A stretch of 43,269 bases of DNA. Origin: JBCCCJ01 sp039029315. GTDB lineage: Bacteria > Bacteroidota > Bacteroidia > J057. The stretch is from positions 1-43,269 of the forward strand of contig JBCCGK010000101.1 in NCBI GenBank assembly GCA_039029315.1. Direction: 5' to 3'. The number at the start of each line of letters is the position of its first letter. The stretch's first letter is position 1. The position numbers and the translations under genes were made by a program. A model generated the notes under the pieces. The model was not told the DNA's origin and did not search any database. It worked only from the letters and a program-made list of their open reading frames with translations. This document shows positions 28,401 to 35,798 of the stretch, piece by piece.

Positions 28401-29055
28401 GGATGATGACAAAGGTGGGAATACGGGTTCTGTAACTGTGAAGATCAAGGGATCCAAGTTCGAACCCAATATGATAGTCAGATTGGAGGAACCCAGCTTT
28501 GGCAGTATCACAGCTTACAATGTCTACTATGTAGATCCTACGTTAGTGTATGCTTCTTTTGATTTGTATGGAGCAAGCATTGGATTCTACGATGTGGTTC
28601 TGGAACTCCCTGATAGCAGCATCGCTAGTCTGGTAGATGGATTTGAGATTGAAAATGGCCCCTTAGGAGGGGGGGGAGGAGGAGGTTCTGGTTCAGGATC
28701 GGGCAACTTCAATTATACCTGCTACGCCCCTATCCATCTCACAGATGACTTCCTGGAAGTAGAATATGTTCTCTTGCCAGAAGTCAGACCCAATTGGATT
28801 GTGCCAATTACCATTTATTTCACCAATATCAGCAATGTCGATATTCCCATTCCTAAACGCTTTATTGTCAGCTTGGATGATGCTCCAATAGCCTTCTCGG
28901 TTGGAGATTTGAATGAAAGCAAAACAGAATTATTCGTCGAATTAAAAGAAATAGGAGGACCTCCTGATGTCCTTAGACCTAAGGCAGGTGGGGTTATCAA
29001 ATTTTATGCAAAGGCGCCTGCTCCCCCCTATATGGGATTCATATTACTTGAATAA
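19468..29055 (+). CDS. giant exported LamG / DUF1349-like / CARDB repeat protein
   Basis: This is a 3195-aa protein. A signal peptide (1-27, ending SQAQ) is followed by a block seen twice in full: a CARDB-like domain, a LamG/concanavalin-A-like domain (about 142-358 and 673-895) and a DUF1349-like domain (about 362-556 and 900-1097). A third copy has only CARDB-like plus LamG (about 1098-1446). Then come a fourth CARDB-like domain, three short Ig/PKD-like repeats with ICEG/ICPGD/ICLGDS starts (about 1560-1770), an FN3-like domain (to about 1868) and eight CARDB domains (about 1869-2864). A C-terminal region holds an IPT-like stretch (about 2960-3060), a Gly/Ser linker (about 3067-3080) and a final domain of about 115 residues. 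CARDB and LamG domains typically bind cells or glycans. No T9SS sorting domain was seen. The RHS gene starts 32 bp downstream, so adhesion or display within a shared assembly is likely. Confidence 0.9.
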   Translation: MNEIQVFLRTVPILCGFVLFILTSQAQNDAGISSSMNLQPNTHLAEGNQSLSVFLTNYGSNALSSVTIHWKMNDVSQSPIIWAGNLPPNDSVQVILGSFSFLAGTIYQLQCYSSTPNSNSDSNLSNDTLHISPIFINPNSSHSAVYFPGDSGYLSLGTGAAFAFDTAFTFEAWVYPEPSNVTGILCSREGEFVLAREADTIVCALNIPALNNWTNIRTNVLVPENQWTHVAFTLGSSGFRIYKNGVLEYSNPGTGTFGDNFPCQNDLRIGGRELLPRPFKGLMDEIRLWDHAIPASQVQQYWVNSLGIETEPGLVAWIPGGESEGTVVYNYGYGNHGLLEKGASRAISSAPIADHSFPLGFMKSDEFVGAFLDSFWIVLDPNPFSSVTLDGSGNLLISAAPVCGGSDLSSGTNHGAPRILQRVQGNWEIETKMQFAPSNHFQDAGIILVRDSIPNSTIEQRIISRRKLDTDQQISFNGSPIPFTGTDMFFRVRKTGDQVQAWYSIDSLTWIAGPPSISSANTLIEYVGLFAVRYAWDGDFNAYSNATFEYFHFNNISSYDVAVESIDSLQDFEILSEGSHPILANIRNDGSDTLTSVDLFWEVNEISQTPMNWTGTLPPGDITSIHLGNVNFLPEELYQVNIWSSQPNGMPDQENSNDTLLIREIQVVPNDPHYSVRLNGVDQYLNLTQFGAAMAGKTQFTLEFWMKGNATQPDPGQVALLGINVNSDGNRLVLMMGNGGNQNGKLSIVNPSGANSLGNKFIGDNQYHHIAYVRDGSIAYVYVDGELDFQHIPTFNLTASDLWSIGQEYDGGNTSDFFQGEIDGIRIWDVARTPEEIRGWRVRLNNLHNEPGLVSEWNLWESSKGIAYDMKGGYHAAFMNGYTWQLSSSPLKDSVYSLPSMFSDDFPGGFLNLGWIPISKNQASYWGLNGMGQLNIFAAANGGSDLYHGTNYNAPRLVQPVGGIANWEIETKLNFDPTNLYQSAGILILRDTFLYSEQTNRIFELASNTGGKFLNTFQSQISPFPHSEVYLRIKKTGNTLEKWHSLDSVSWVYHGQHSSPIYDEIEYIGLFSIREAHDNDFTVHSSAFFDYFHFNPLPAYDIALVEFDSLESFQIIPEATHLIRAKVKNVGSHPLSFLEIAWEINGSSQSPVSWNGNLNPGEEEWVSLAQVPFSPGITYDVKAWTNLQTGQSDPNSQNDTISVNTVFVNPQVPHYAVSVLGNSGWIEIPDHPSLDITGSQITIEGWVYYQGGNDWARIFAKHVDNNDHPRFMYGLHKDGDSDRLVFAVADSVVTVNERLVEVITQTSLPLNKWTHISAVYNGSIPEAHVYINGVKQALQTNILSSGTIRTNDNPIAMGKNPEISGGSEYFDGAFDEFRLWDTARSQAQIKEWMVKTNGLENEAGLVSVWHFGENNGVFANDAQGGNTGILQDNPTWILSGAPIGDAAADHDVAVTALQSPSSGCELSSNESVSITLTNFGSNIESGFNVSFLLNDSILVTENIDTLQIAPGESKTFVFNSGANLTTSNVNGFRFYSSLSTDQYVGNDTLLAVVNSYPALVTSITEDTTICEGNTITLTASGGDNYLWNIGSVSSNVIVSPSDTTLYSVLISDDLGCTKEDSVQVAIKFLPPTPLVTVSATEICPGDSAQLVSNIQTDLLWSTGETVDTIYVTTAGTYDVTHTASNGCSTISLPISITQSSIPFISSSGPTSICLGDSISLTVQNGTNYHWSTGASTQSIKVSPTDTSLYSVIIGNSLGCTFFDSIQVNILPAVAPAPVSNMLPVDSTDGVSIPILLSWPPAYNASTYDIYIWESGTAKPASPSVSNISQINHNFNGSLSYGSIYNWQVVAKNSCFSTQGDTQTFVLRSLPDLIVNDVQIPTTANSGQAITITWTEKNIGKGGTLSQTWISAIFLSSDNVLNLGGQSGDTYLGGVSNFAALDSGESYTQMATYPLPQGIAGDYFIFVWIDRFNALAEVSDGNNQTRSLDSVQISLTPPPDLQVTNVAAPANAFSGNSISIHRTVKNEGNGPTIASSWNDGIYLSTSPVFNQATAIFLKTSQHIGLLEADSSYTQSTSVTLPQGIFGTYYIHVLADYYDDVFEPALNGNNTGSSDSINIILTPPPDLAPISITVPDTASNREFVIISYQVQNQGAGSIPSNKQWYENILISQYNNGSNFSVLRSISNFGPLPAGGIYTQQISVQIPPNFSGPYYIYVDIDATNQVYEYNFESNNQLGANIPIEIVTPDLTIGQVIVPDTVHTGEQIHIQYWLKNEGLGRLINRVFWDRYYISELPVFDVNNSIFVGGHYYGASLFQGDSLFRQRTILISNGISGPFYVHIITDTDSHVLEDPSELNNIGSSTSMEVLLSPWVDLVPFGLPVPDTLIAGDSIFVSFIVENMGNTDAQGSIWQDELVLSSSASWNPMDTLQLDRFTLSQYLQVDSSYMMQAVYPTSPYLSEGIYYLQVYTDITNQIYEHQSEADNFLSSSPVYVKAYPPSDLVVTSFSASDSLWSGQSTTVQGMVTNQGDTEILTSLWKDGVFLSADSIWDVNEDLLLTTINVNGPLDSGSSYAIAPSITIPNGYSGEYYLIFVSDYTLAVADPDTLNNRKVYPIHIQLTPASDLIPTNFSAPTTGIAGQPISIPIVVNNQGLGTAVANQMVDRLYLSSDQIIDNDDLLIEEFSRNINLVTGQSYSDTLEVFLPLIGASGNYFLLFASDYNNQVYEGSNEANNVASSLIQISLPPPADLFPNTISFADTFLVGTTVQVNWQLDNIASNPATGFTREAVYLSSDTIWDIDDHLLGIKNGNINIAPLSSEPRSIDRLLSGLSVGSYYLIIRSDILNNIPEGDESNNTRISSNQVYVTVPQLPFFVLTPDILANKAEIYYRIEVPDSLVGESMLLRLTGDSINSFNELYLSHEEIPSRVESDEKSIQPFTPNQDIIVPELDSGTYYVMAYASNTSGGIQNVSLLADILTFEIVSVDDDKGGNTGSVTVKIKGSKFEPNMIVRLEEPSFGSITAYNVYYVDPTLVYASFDLYGASIGFYDVVLELPDSSIASLVDGFEIENGPLGGGGGGGSGSGSGNFNYTCYAPIHLTDDFLEVEYVLLPEVRPNWIVPITIYFTNISNVDIPIPKRFIVSLDDAPIAFSVGDLNESKTELFVELKEIGGPPDVLRPKAGGVIKFYAKAPAPPYMGFILLE
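19555..23805 (+). repeat. threefold internal module duplication (CARDB-like, LamG, DUF1349-like)
   Basis: Matching sentences recur in order. SQSP.I.W.GNLPP / SQTPMNWTGTLPP / SQSPVSWNGNLNP open the blocks. DEIRLWD / DGIRIWD / DEFRLWD end the LamG parts. YFHFN closes the two DUF1349-like parts near 21120 and 22740. The third block lacks the DUF1349-like part. Confidence 0.85.
25074..28060 (+). repeat. eight tandem CARDB domains (~370 bp each)
   Basis: Each unit begins (P/A)DL.. followed about 20 residues later by I.....V.N.G, and ends D..N.V.E..E.NN (variants). The eight starts lie near 25077, 25455, 25833, 26202, 26577, 26955, 27327 and 27696. The units are strongly diverged from one another. 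Confidence 0.85.
28669..28676 (+). repeat. G8 homopolymer in the Gly/Ser linker of the giant protein
   Basis: Eight consecutive G residues form part of a GGGGGGGSGSGSG linker just before the last domain. Slippage here would swap or remove the final ~115 residues and leave the rest of the protein intact. Confidence 0.75.
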
Positions 29056-29087
29056 TTCTCTATAACAATACAAGTATAAACTTCTTT

Positions 29088-32000
29088 ATGAAATATCTAT
29101 TCTATTTTGGTTTTTTTGCGTTGATCTTGACTTCTGGCTATGCTCAAAACGGGACCCAGCCCAATATTCTAGGGCAAGGAGGTGTACAAGTAAACAGTTA
29201 TACCGGAAACCTGCTATATCAACGCAAAGATCTCTTCATCCCAGCCCGCGGGATGGATTTGGATATTACCTTTGTCTACAATAGTTCCCGCTATCAAGAT
29301 AATTATGGTCTGGGGCGTGGCTGGACTTTCTCTTACAATTTGTTGTACAGACTTGATACAGCAGGAATCATCATCGAAAGAGGAGGAGGTAGAGCAGATC
29401 TCTTTACCATTACATCCAATGCCTATGAAGGGCCGAAAGGGATCTTCGATGTGTTGCAGGAGTATCAGCCTGGGAAATTTCGTCTGACCACGAAAGAAGG
29501 AACGCACTACGTGTTTGATGACTCTACCCACAAACGGATCACCCAGATTGAGGACCGCAATGGAAATACCATTGACTTTACCTATTCGGATTCTTTGTTG
29601 AACAGCATCACAGGACCAGCAGGCAGAACCATTATGTTCACCTGGTACAATGGGCAACTGGCTTCTATTATCGATGCCTTAGACACCCCGACCCGTACCA
29701 TCCACTATGCCTATGATGATCAGGGACGCTTGGCCAAGGTTACCAATCCGATAGGGGATTCTGTCCTTTATCATTACAATGACGACCATCTGCTAACCGA
29801 GATCATTGACGAAAATGGCAACTATACCCGTATGGCCTACAATTCCTCCTGGGCAGTTACGACCATTGCTACCTGTCTGACTTACCAGAGAATTTCCTAT
29901 AATACTCAACATGGGAAGACCTATGTTACTGAGCGAGTGAGCGGAGAGGATCAGATGACGGTTTATGAGTTTGATGAGGAGGGACGCTTGATTAGAAAAA
30001 AGGGAAATTGTTGTGGGTATGATGTAGAATACACATATGATCCAAACAACAATATAACCTCTTATACCGATGCAAATGGGAATACAACCACCTACACTTT
30101 TGACAGTAAAGGGAATGCTTTAACAGAAATTGATCCTTTAGGCAATACGACTTCTTTTACTTATGATCCACAGTTTAACAATTCTTTGACGACCATAGAC
30201 AAAAATGGGAACTCCTATTCTTATCAATATGATGGAAATGGGAATTTAACTCAAATCTCAAAACCACTTGGAATTAGTGAAAGCTATACCTATGATAACG
30301 ATGGGAATCTTCTTTCAATCACTGATGGTAATGGCAATCTAACAACAAACTCATATGATATTTTTGGCTACCTCACTCAGATCACAAATGCTGAAGGAGG
30401 TACAACTACTTTTACCTATGATGGAAGGGGAAATCAAATCAGTAAAACTGATCCTAATGGCAATCAGACTCTTTATGAATATGACTTGCTGAGTCGTCTA
30501 GCAAAAGTAACAGATGCTCTCGGGTATGAAACACTTTATGAATACGATGAAAAAGGAAATCAAATCTCTATGACAGATCCTAGGGGGATTCCTTATTACT
30601 ATTCCTATGATCCACTGGATCGTAAAATAAGAGAGAAAGGTCCAATGGGTTATTCCAAAGAGTATGCCTACGATGAGCGAGAAAGTCTTATTTCAGAAAC
30701 CGATCCTAATGGCCATACAACTACCTATACTAATAATTGGCAAGGCCTGAGAACTTCCAAAGTCGATCCTTTGGGACATGCTACAACCTATGAGTATGAT
30801 GGGAATGGGAACATGATCAGCGAGACAGATCCGAGAGGGCATACAACTCTCTTTGAATTTGATGCTCTTGACAGGAAGACTAAAATCACAGATCCACTGG
30901 GATTTGAACAAAGCTTCAGCTACGATGGAAACGGGAACAAGATATCGGAAACAGATAAAAATGGAAATACGACTACATACTCACATGACGCCTTGAATCA
31001 TCTTATTTCTGAATTAGACCCATTGGGAAATCAGTTTCAAAATCAATATGATGGAAGTGGAAATAGGATTACAGAAATTAATAAAAGAGGCTTTCTCACA
31101 ACATTTGAATACAATAGCCTAAATCAGAGAGTCAAAGTAATTGATGCTTTATTTCAAGAAACCTCGCTTCGGTATGATTCCGCTGGTCAATTAATAAAAA
31201 TTATCAATCCCAAAGGTGATAGTACCCAATTCCTTCTAGATGGCTTGGGCAGAAGGGAAGCTGTGGTAAATGCCATGGGAGATACTTCCTTTATCTTGCA
31301 TGATCCAAATGGAAATCAAATTTCCTTTACGGATCAAAATGGGCATCTCACCCAGTATGCATACGATTCACTGAATCGGAGAATTCAAATGATTAATCCT
31401 TTGGGATACTCAACATTTTATCAATATGACTTGATCGGAAATTTAGTAGCAGAAACAAATGCAGAAAATCAAACAACCACTAATACCTACGATCCGGCAA
31501 ATCGAATCCTCCAGATAAAAAATGCAGCGAATGAGGCAATCACCTATTCTTATGATCCAAATGGGAATCCCAAAACTTCTACTTTCCCCAATGGAAATGT
31601 CATCTCATTCGAATATGATGCCTTAAACCGTTCGACGAAAGTCTCTGATCTCATTGGACTTATTCAAACGTATTCCCATGATCCTAGCGGAAATATTGTT
31701 TCAGAAACAGATGGAAATGGAAACACAACAAGCTATCTCTATGATCCGCTGAACCAAAAAATTGCCACGACTGATGCAATGGGAAATAGCTCCTATATCA
31801 CATACGATGAGGCGGGAAACGTGATAAAAAAAACCGATCGGAATGGAAATTCTACGATTTATCAGTTTGATGAATTAAACAGGAGAATTTCGAATAAAGA
31901 CCCACTGAACTATGTATCCTCATTTGGATACGATTCATCTGGCAATCTTGCTACGATTACTGATACCAAAGGAAATACTACGAAGTACACTTATGATGCC

Positions 32001-34019
32001 CTTGGGAGAAAGATATCGGAAATCCTGCCAGATAGTTCGATATGCTACTTCCACCATGATAAGGTGGGTAACATGACTTCTCGAGTAACCTTTGGTGGAG
32101 ATACCATCTCAATGAGTTACGATGTAGTGAACCAATTGATCCTGCGAAACTATCCTGGCTCCAATGACGATTCTTTCACTTATGACAAGGTTGGAAACAT
32201 TCTTTCTGCTACCAATGGGCATGCAACTGTTTTGTTTACTTATGATAATACCAACAAGATTCTGTCTGAGTCTCTGAACGGGAAGGTAACGGCTTACTCC
32301 TATAATATTAATAATGGGACAAGGTCTATTTCATATCCTGGAGGAAGGACTATCACAGAGAAAATGGATCAAAGACAAAGGATTCTCCTAATAAGTGATG
32401 GAAACGATACACTTCTCCAAATGCAATATAACTTATCAAATAGGTTGGTAGGAAGGAAATATGGGAATGCCCTAAATATGGGTATCCTCTACGATGCTAA
32501 TGGTAGAGTGGTTCGAATTAGGAGTCAATCGAATAATATTATCGATTTGGGATATGATTACGAACGGGAAGGAAATCAAATACTCGAAGAATATTCCCAC
32601 AATCCAAGCCGATCAGTCCAATACACGTTGGATGATAACTATCGAGTTGTTGAGATGAAAAGAGGTTCCTTAGTCAACGGAGTTATTAATAACCCTATAG
32701 AACAGATTCAATATTCTTATGACTCTGAATCGAACTGGACTAATGTCACAAAAAATGGTATTTCAACTTCATATTCTACGAATAACCTTAACCAACTGAT
32801 AAGTGCTTCTGGTGGAACAAATGCTATCCTCTCCTATGATAATGATGGGAATATGACCTCTGATGGAAGCCATACATATTCTTTTGACCATGGAAATAGA
32901 ATAGTAGCATTGAATAATGGATTGAGTGCAGTCTACAAATACGATGCTTTTGGTAGACGAGTTGAAAAAACCACAGGCCAAGGCACAGTTTTATATTTTT
33001 ATGACAATATCAGAATAATTGAGGAAAGAAATGATCTTGATCAAACTATCTCCACCAAGGTATATGGATCATGGCTGGATGATATTGTATCTTTTGATAC
33101 ACAAAATCGATACTATATAGTCTCAAATGCTCAGGGTAGTGCTGTAATGATTGTGAATGAGCAAGGACACTTAGTGGAACAATATGAATATAATGGTTAT
33201 GGAGAGGGACAAATGTATGATTCCACTTTTTCTGTTATTTTAAACTCCCTAGTAGATAATTCGACTTTCTTCACATCAAGAAATCAAGATGTAGAATCTG
33301 GATTACAAGATTTTAGAGCCAGGACCTTTCACCCACTCTTGGGCCGTTTTTTGCAAAGAGACCCTCTAGGATACATTGATGGTCCAAATTCTTATTATCC
33401 CTATTTTTTACCTTTTGGAACAGATCCTTTAGGCTTAAGCAAGAAACTAGTTGGCCTAAGTGGGTTTATCCCAGTATTTACCCCTACAACTGGATTGGGA
33501 TTAAGCATTAATTTTGAGGATAATAGTGAGGATTGCTGTCGTGGTAAAGAATTGATACCAAAAGGAAAGAAGAAATATAAATGGGATCTAACTCTTTCTT
33601 TAGGGGTAGGATATGGGGTCGATATTATGGGGTCAGGATTCTCTTACAAAGGTCCATCGATTGATTTTGCCCTTGAACAAAGTGCTGAAAGTGGATGCGG
33701 CGGAAAAATAAGTGATTTCAAAACTTGTTTTCACCTTCCCCGAGCAGATTTTGGTTCCAACATATCATTAGGCCTAGGTCTTGATCTTCCATTTGAAATA
33801 CCTTTGAGTTGGGAGTCCGCATATTTTGAAGCAGGTATTTCAGGAGAATTTTATGTGAAATCTTGTTGGATTAGCAATGGAAGTTCAAACTACATTGAAT
33901 CTTCCATCTGTAATCGAGTCAACCTATCTGTGAAAGCTTTCCTTTTTCCTTTTGGAGAAAAAGAACTGTTTAGTGAGGGGAAGACAGAATGTTCTGCCCC
34001 TCAAAGATGGAATTTCTAA
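29088..34019 (+). CDS. secreted RHS/YD-repeat protein with unrecognised C-terminal tip
   Basis: This is a 1643-aa protein. A signal peptide (1-20, ending GYAQ) precedes an RHS N-terminal domain (about 30-110, PARGMDLDITFVYNSSRY...GLGRGWTFSY). Dozens of YD repeats (YD..GN..S.TD.NGN.T.Y) run from about 140 to 1270. The RHS-associated core (about 1278-1450) has LQDFRARTFHPLLGRFLQRDPLG and a DPLG (1425) / DPLG (1446) pair. In RHS/TcC proteins such a pair flanks self-cleavage of the tip from a hollow beta shell. The tip (1451-1643) has seven Cys and Gly-rich amphipathic strands (LTLSLGVGYGVDIMGSG). I do not recognise it as a known toxin. The next gene is exported too, so no cytoplasmic immunity protein is apparent. 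The role may be adhesin, shell or effector. Confidence 0.92.
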   Translation: MKYLFYFGFFALILTSGYAQNGTQPNILGQGGVQVNSYTGNLLYQRKDLFIPARGMDLDITFVYNSSRYQDNYGLGRGWTFSYNLLYRLDTAGIIIERGGGRADLFTITSNAYEGPKGIFDVLQEYQPGKFRLTTKEGTHYVFDDSTHKRITQIEDRNGNTIDFTYSDSLLNSITGPAGRTIMFTWYNGQLASIIDALDTPTRTIHYAYDDQGRLAKVTNPIGDSVLYHYNDDHLLTEIIDENGNYTRMAYNSSWAVTTIATCLTYQRISYNTQHGKTYVTERVSGEDQMTVYEFDEEGRLIRKKGNCCGYDVEYTYDPNNNITSYTDANGNTTTYTFDSKGNALTEIDPLGNTTSFTYDPQFNNSLTTIDKNGNSYSYQYDGNGNLTQISKPLGISESYTYDNDGNLLSITDGNGNLTTNSYDIFGYLTQITNAEGGTTTFTYDGRGNQISKTDPNGNQTLYEYDLLSRLAKVTDALGYETLYEYDEKGNQISMTDPRGIPYYYSYDPLDRKIREKGPMGYSKEYAYDERESLISETDPNGHTTTYTNNWQGLRTSKVDPLGHATTYEYDGNGNMISETDPRGHTTLFEFDALDRKTKITDPLGFEQSFSYDGNGNKISETDKNGNTTTYSHDALNHLISELDPLGNQFQNQYDGSGNRITEINKRGFLTTFEYNSLNQRVKVIDALFQETSLRYDSAGQLIKIINPKGDSTQFLLDGLGRREAVVNAMGDTSFILHDPNGNQISFTDQNGHLTQYAYDSLNRRIQMINPLGYSTFYQYDLIGNLVAETNAENQTTTNTYDPANRILQIKNAANEAITYSYDPNGNPKTSTFPNGNVISFEYDALNRSTKVSDLIGLIQTYSHDPSGNIVSETDGNGNTTSYLYDPLNQKIATTDAMGNSSYITYDEAGNVIKKTDRNGNSTIYQFDELNRRISNKDPLNYVSSFGYDSSGNLATITDTKGNTTKYTYDALGRKISEILPDSSICYFHHDKVGNMTSRVTFGGDTISMSYDVVNQLILRNYPGSNDDSFTYDKVGNILSATNGHATVLFTYDNTNKILSESLNGKVTAYSYNINNGTRSISYPGGRTITEKMDQRQRILLISDGNDTLLQMQYNLSNRLVGRKYGNALNMGILYDANGRVVRIRSQSNNIIDLGYDYEREGNQILEEYSHNPSRSVQYTLDDNYRVVEMKRGSLVNGVINNPIEQIQYSYDSESNWTNVTKNGISTSYSTNNLNQLISASGGTNAILSYDNDGNMTSDGSHTYSFDHGNRIVALNNGLSAVYKYDAFGRRVEKTTGQGTVLYFYDNIRIIEERNDLDQTISTKVYGSWLDDIVSFDTQNRYYIVSNAQGSAVMIVNEQGHLVEQYEYNGYGEGQMYDSTFSVILNSLVDNSTFFTSRNQDVESGLQDFRARTFHPLLGRFLQRDPLGYIDGPNSYYPYFLPFGTDPLGLSKKLVGLSGFIPVFTPTTGLGLSINFEDNSEDCCRGKELIPKGKKKYKWDLTLSLGVGYGVDIMGSGFSYKGPSIDFALEQSAESGCGGKISDFKTCFHLPRADFGSNISLGLGLDLPFEIPLSWESAYFEAGISGEFYVKSCWISNGSSNYIESSICNRVNLSVKAFLFPFGEKELFSEGKTECSAPQRWNF

Positions 34020-34029
34020 CAAAAAAGAT

Positions 34030-35781
34030 ATGATTATTCCTTTCAGATACTTGTTGGTTTTTATGATCCTATCGCTAAGTTCTACTAAATTTTTGGCTCA
34101 AATCACGGACTGCGACCCTCCTCCAGGACCCCCAGGTTGCCAAGGCCGCAATTGTGATCCTCAAGAACCTAGTTTTGGATCAGATGTCAACAACTCAGTT
34201 GACCCCAACGACATAACAGGTCCCTTAGGCTATGACAGCGCCCGCTGGGTATCTAGCGAAGACATTTACGGCTATACCATTCGCTTTGAGAATGATCCTG
34301 ACTTTGCCACAGCGTCTGCGGCGAATGTTACTATCATACTCCCCATAGACAGCAATTTGAATATGTTTTCCTTGCGTTTGGGAGATTTTGGATTTGGCTC
34401 ATTTATCTTTTCGGTGCCGCCCAATACCTCTTACTATTCCACACGATTGAATGTGGTGGATTCATTGGGGGTATTTGTAGATCTAATTGCCGGAATTGAT
34501 GTCAACAGGGGTGAAGCCTTTTGGCGGTTCATTTCGATTGATCCAGCAACTGGTCTGCCGCCATCAGACGTAATTTTGGGATTTCTGGAGGTCAATGATA
34601 CGACCATTGGCAATGGAGAAGGTTTTGTGACTTACTTCGTCCAAGCTGATCATGATGTCCAGACAGGGGATAGCGTCTTTGCGCAGGCTGATATTGTATT
34701 TGATGACAATGATCCTATCATCACCAACATCTGGACCAATGTCATCGATGCCGTCGCACCAGCCAGCAATGTAGATCCTCTTCCTACACAAACCGACAGC
34801 ACCTCAATATTTCTCTCATGGGGAGGAGTTGATGATCCCGGTGGAGTAGGGGTAGCCACCTATGATCTGTATGCTTCCACCAATGGCGGGCCTTTTGGAC
34901 TTGTACAATCAGACATTGATACCACTGGTTATGTATATGTCGGATTCTCTGGTTACACCTATGGATTTTTCACCCTGGCATCAGATCATGTGGGCAATCG
35001 GGAGCCCATGAAATCTCAATCTGACACAGAAACGACTATTCGCGACGAAGATCACTTGGTTGTCAAAGTATATCTGGAAGGAGCATATTGCTTGATGGCT
35101 TGTCCTTCCGGGATTCCTCAGGGGTGGATGAATACAGTCATGCTTGATTCTTCTTTATTATCTCTAGAGCAACCCTATGATACGATGAAGACTTATCAAC
35201 TAGGAGCTTATGCTCATTGGGGCTATTTGGGAGAAGAGTCAGTGTCCATTTTTCCTGATCCTGCAATCGTAGACTGGATGCTGCTAAGTTTTCGAACAGA
35301 TCCAGGGGCAGGCTCTGCCTTCGACACCATGGCAGTCTTTCTCCGCTCTGATGGCTATTTGCTGGATCTGGAAGGGGATTCTGTATTAAGTATTAATCTC
35401 CCTGAGGGAGTGGATTCCTTCTATGTGGTTCTAGAGCATTACAATCATCTCATTGTGATGAGCAGTCAGAAGATTGGGGTTGTTGAAGGAGTCTTTAGTT
35501 ATGATTTTACAAGCTCAGCCAGTCAGGCATATACGATTGGCGGCTCGGCAGGACTGAAGGATTTGTCAGGAACGGGGATGGGCCCTTTTGCGATGTATGC
35601 AGGAAATGGCGCGTATGATGTGAACATCAATTCAGAAGATCAGACCCTGTGGCTGAATCAACATTTATTATTCAATAAGTATCTACAGGGGAATTTCAAT
35701 CTGGACCTTAATGTGAATCCTGACGATCAGAGCCTTTGGTTGCTCAATCATTTACTATTCTCAGCAGTTCCACGAAACTAA
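34030..35781 (+). CDS. exported beta-sandwich protein with FN3-like domain and subtilase-type C-terminal domain
   Basis: I place the start at ATG 34030 (583 aa), because it opens a signal peptide (ending KFLAQ); an upstream in-frame ATG at 33952 lies inside the RHS gene. A short Cys/Pro-rich stretch (CDPPPGPPGC, about 28-37) precedes a beta-sandwich (about 55-240). It has DPNDITGPLGYD and YTIRFENDPDFATASAANV, a conserved type often found beside giant surface proteins. An FN3-like domain follows (about 243-335). Residues about 343-583 correspond to the end of the S8 peptidase: VKV(Y/F)L, VDW, EHYNHLIVMSS and YDFTSSASQAY, then two degenerate Ca-loop-like segments (DVNINSEDQTLWL, DLNVNPDDQSLWL). 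It starts 10 bp after the RHS gene and is certainly in the operon. Confidence 0.85.
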   Translation: MIIPFRYLLVFMILSLSSTKFLAQITDCDPPPGPPGCQGRNCDPQEPSFGSDVNNSVDPNDITGPLGYDSARWVSSEDIYGYTIRFENDPDFATASAANVTIILPIDSNLNMFSLRLGDFGFGSFIFSVPPNTSYYSTRLNVVDSLGVFVDLIAGIDVNRGEAFWRFISIDPATGLPPSDVILGFLEVNDTTIGNGEGFVTYFVQADHDVQTGDSVFAQADIVFDDNDPIITNIWTNVIDAVAPASNVDPLPTQTDSTSIFLSWGGVDDPGGVGVATYDLYASTNGGPFGLVQSDIDTTGYVYVGFSGYTYGFFTLASDHVGNREPMKSQSDTETTIRDEDHLVVKVYLEGAYCLMACPSGIPQGWMNTVMLDSSLLSLEQPYDTMKTYQLGAYAHWGYLGEESVSIFPDPAIVDWMLLSFRTDPGAGSAFDTMAVFLRSDGYLLDLEGDSVLSINLPEGVDSFYVVLEHYNHLIVMSSQKIGVVEGVFSYDFTSSASQAYTIGGSAGLKDLSGTGMGPFAMYAGNGAYDVNINSEDQTLWLNQHLLFNKYLQGNFNLDLNVNPDDQSLWLLNHLLFSAVPRN

Positions 35782-35798
35782 TCTCAATCTTCCTAGCT

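Noticed and set aside
30030..32000. repetitive DNA suggesting a CRISPR or minisatellite
   Set aside because: It is YD-repeat coding sequence in one long frame; the repeats are imperfect and vary in spacing.
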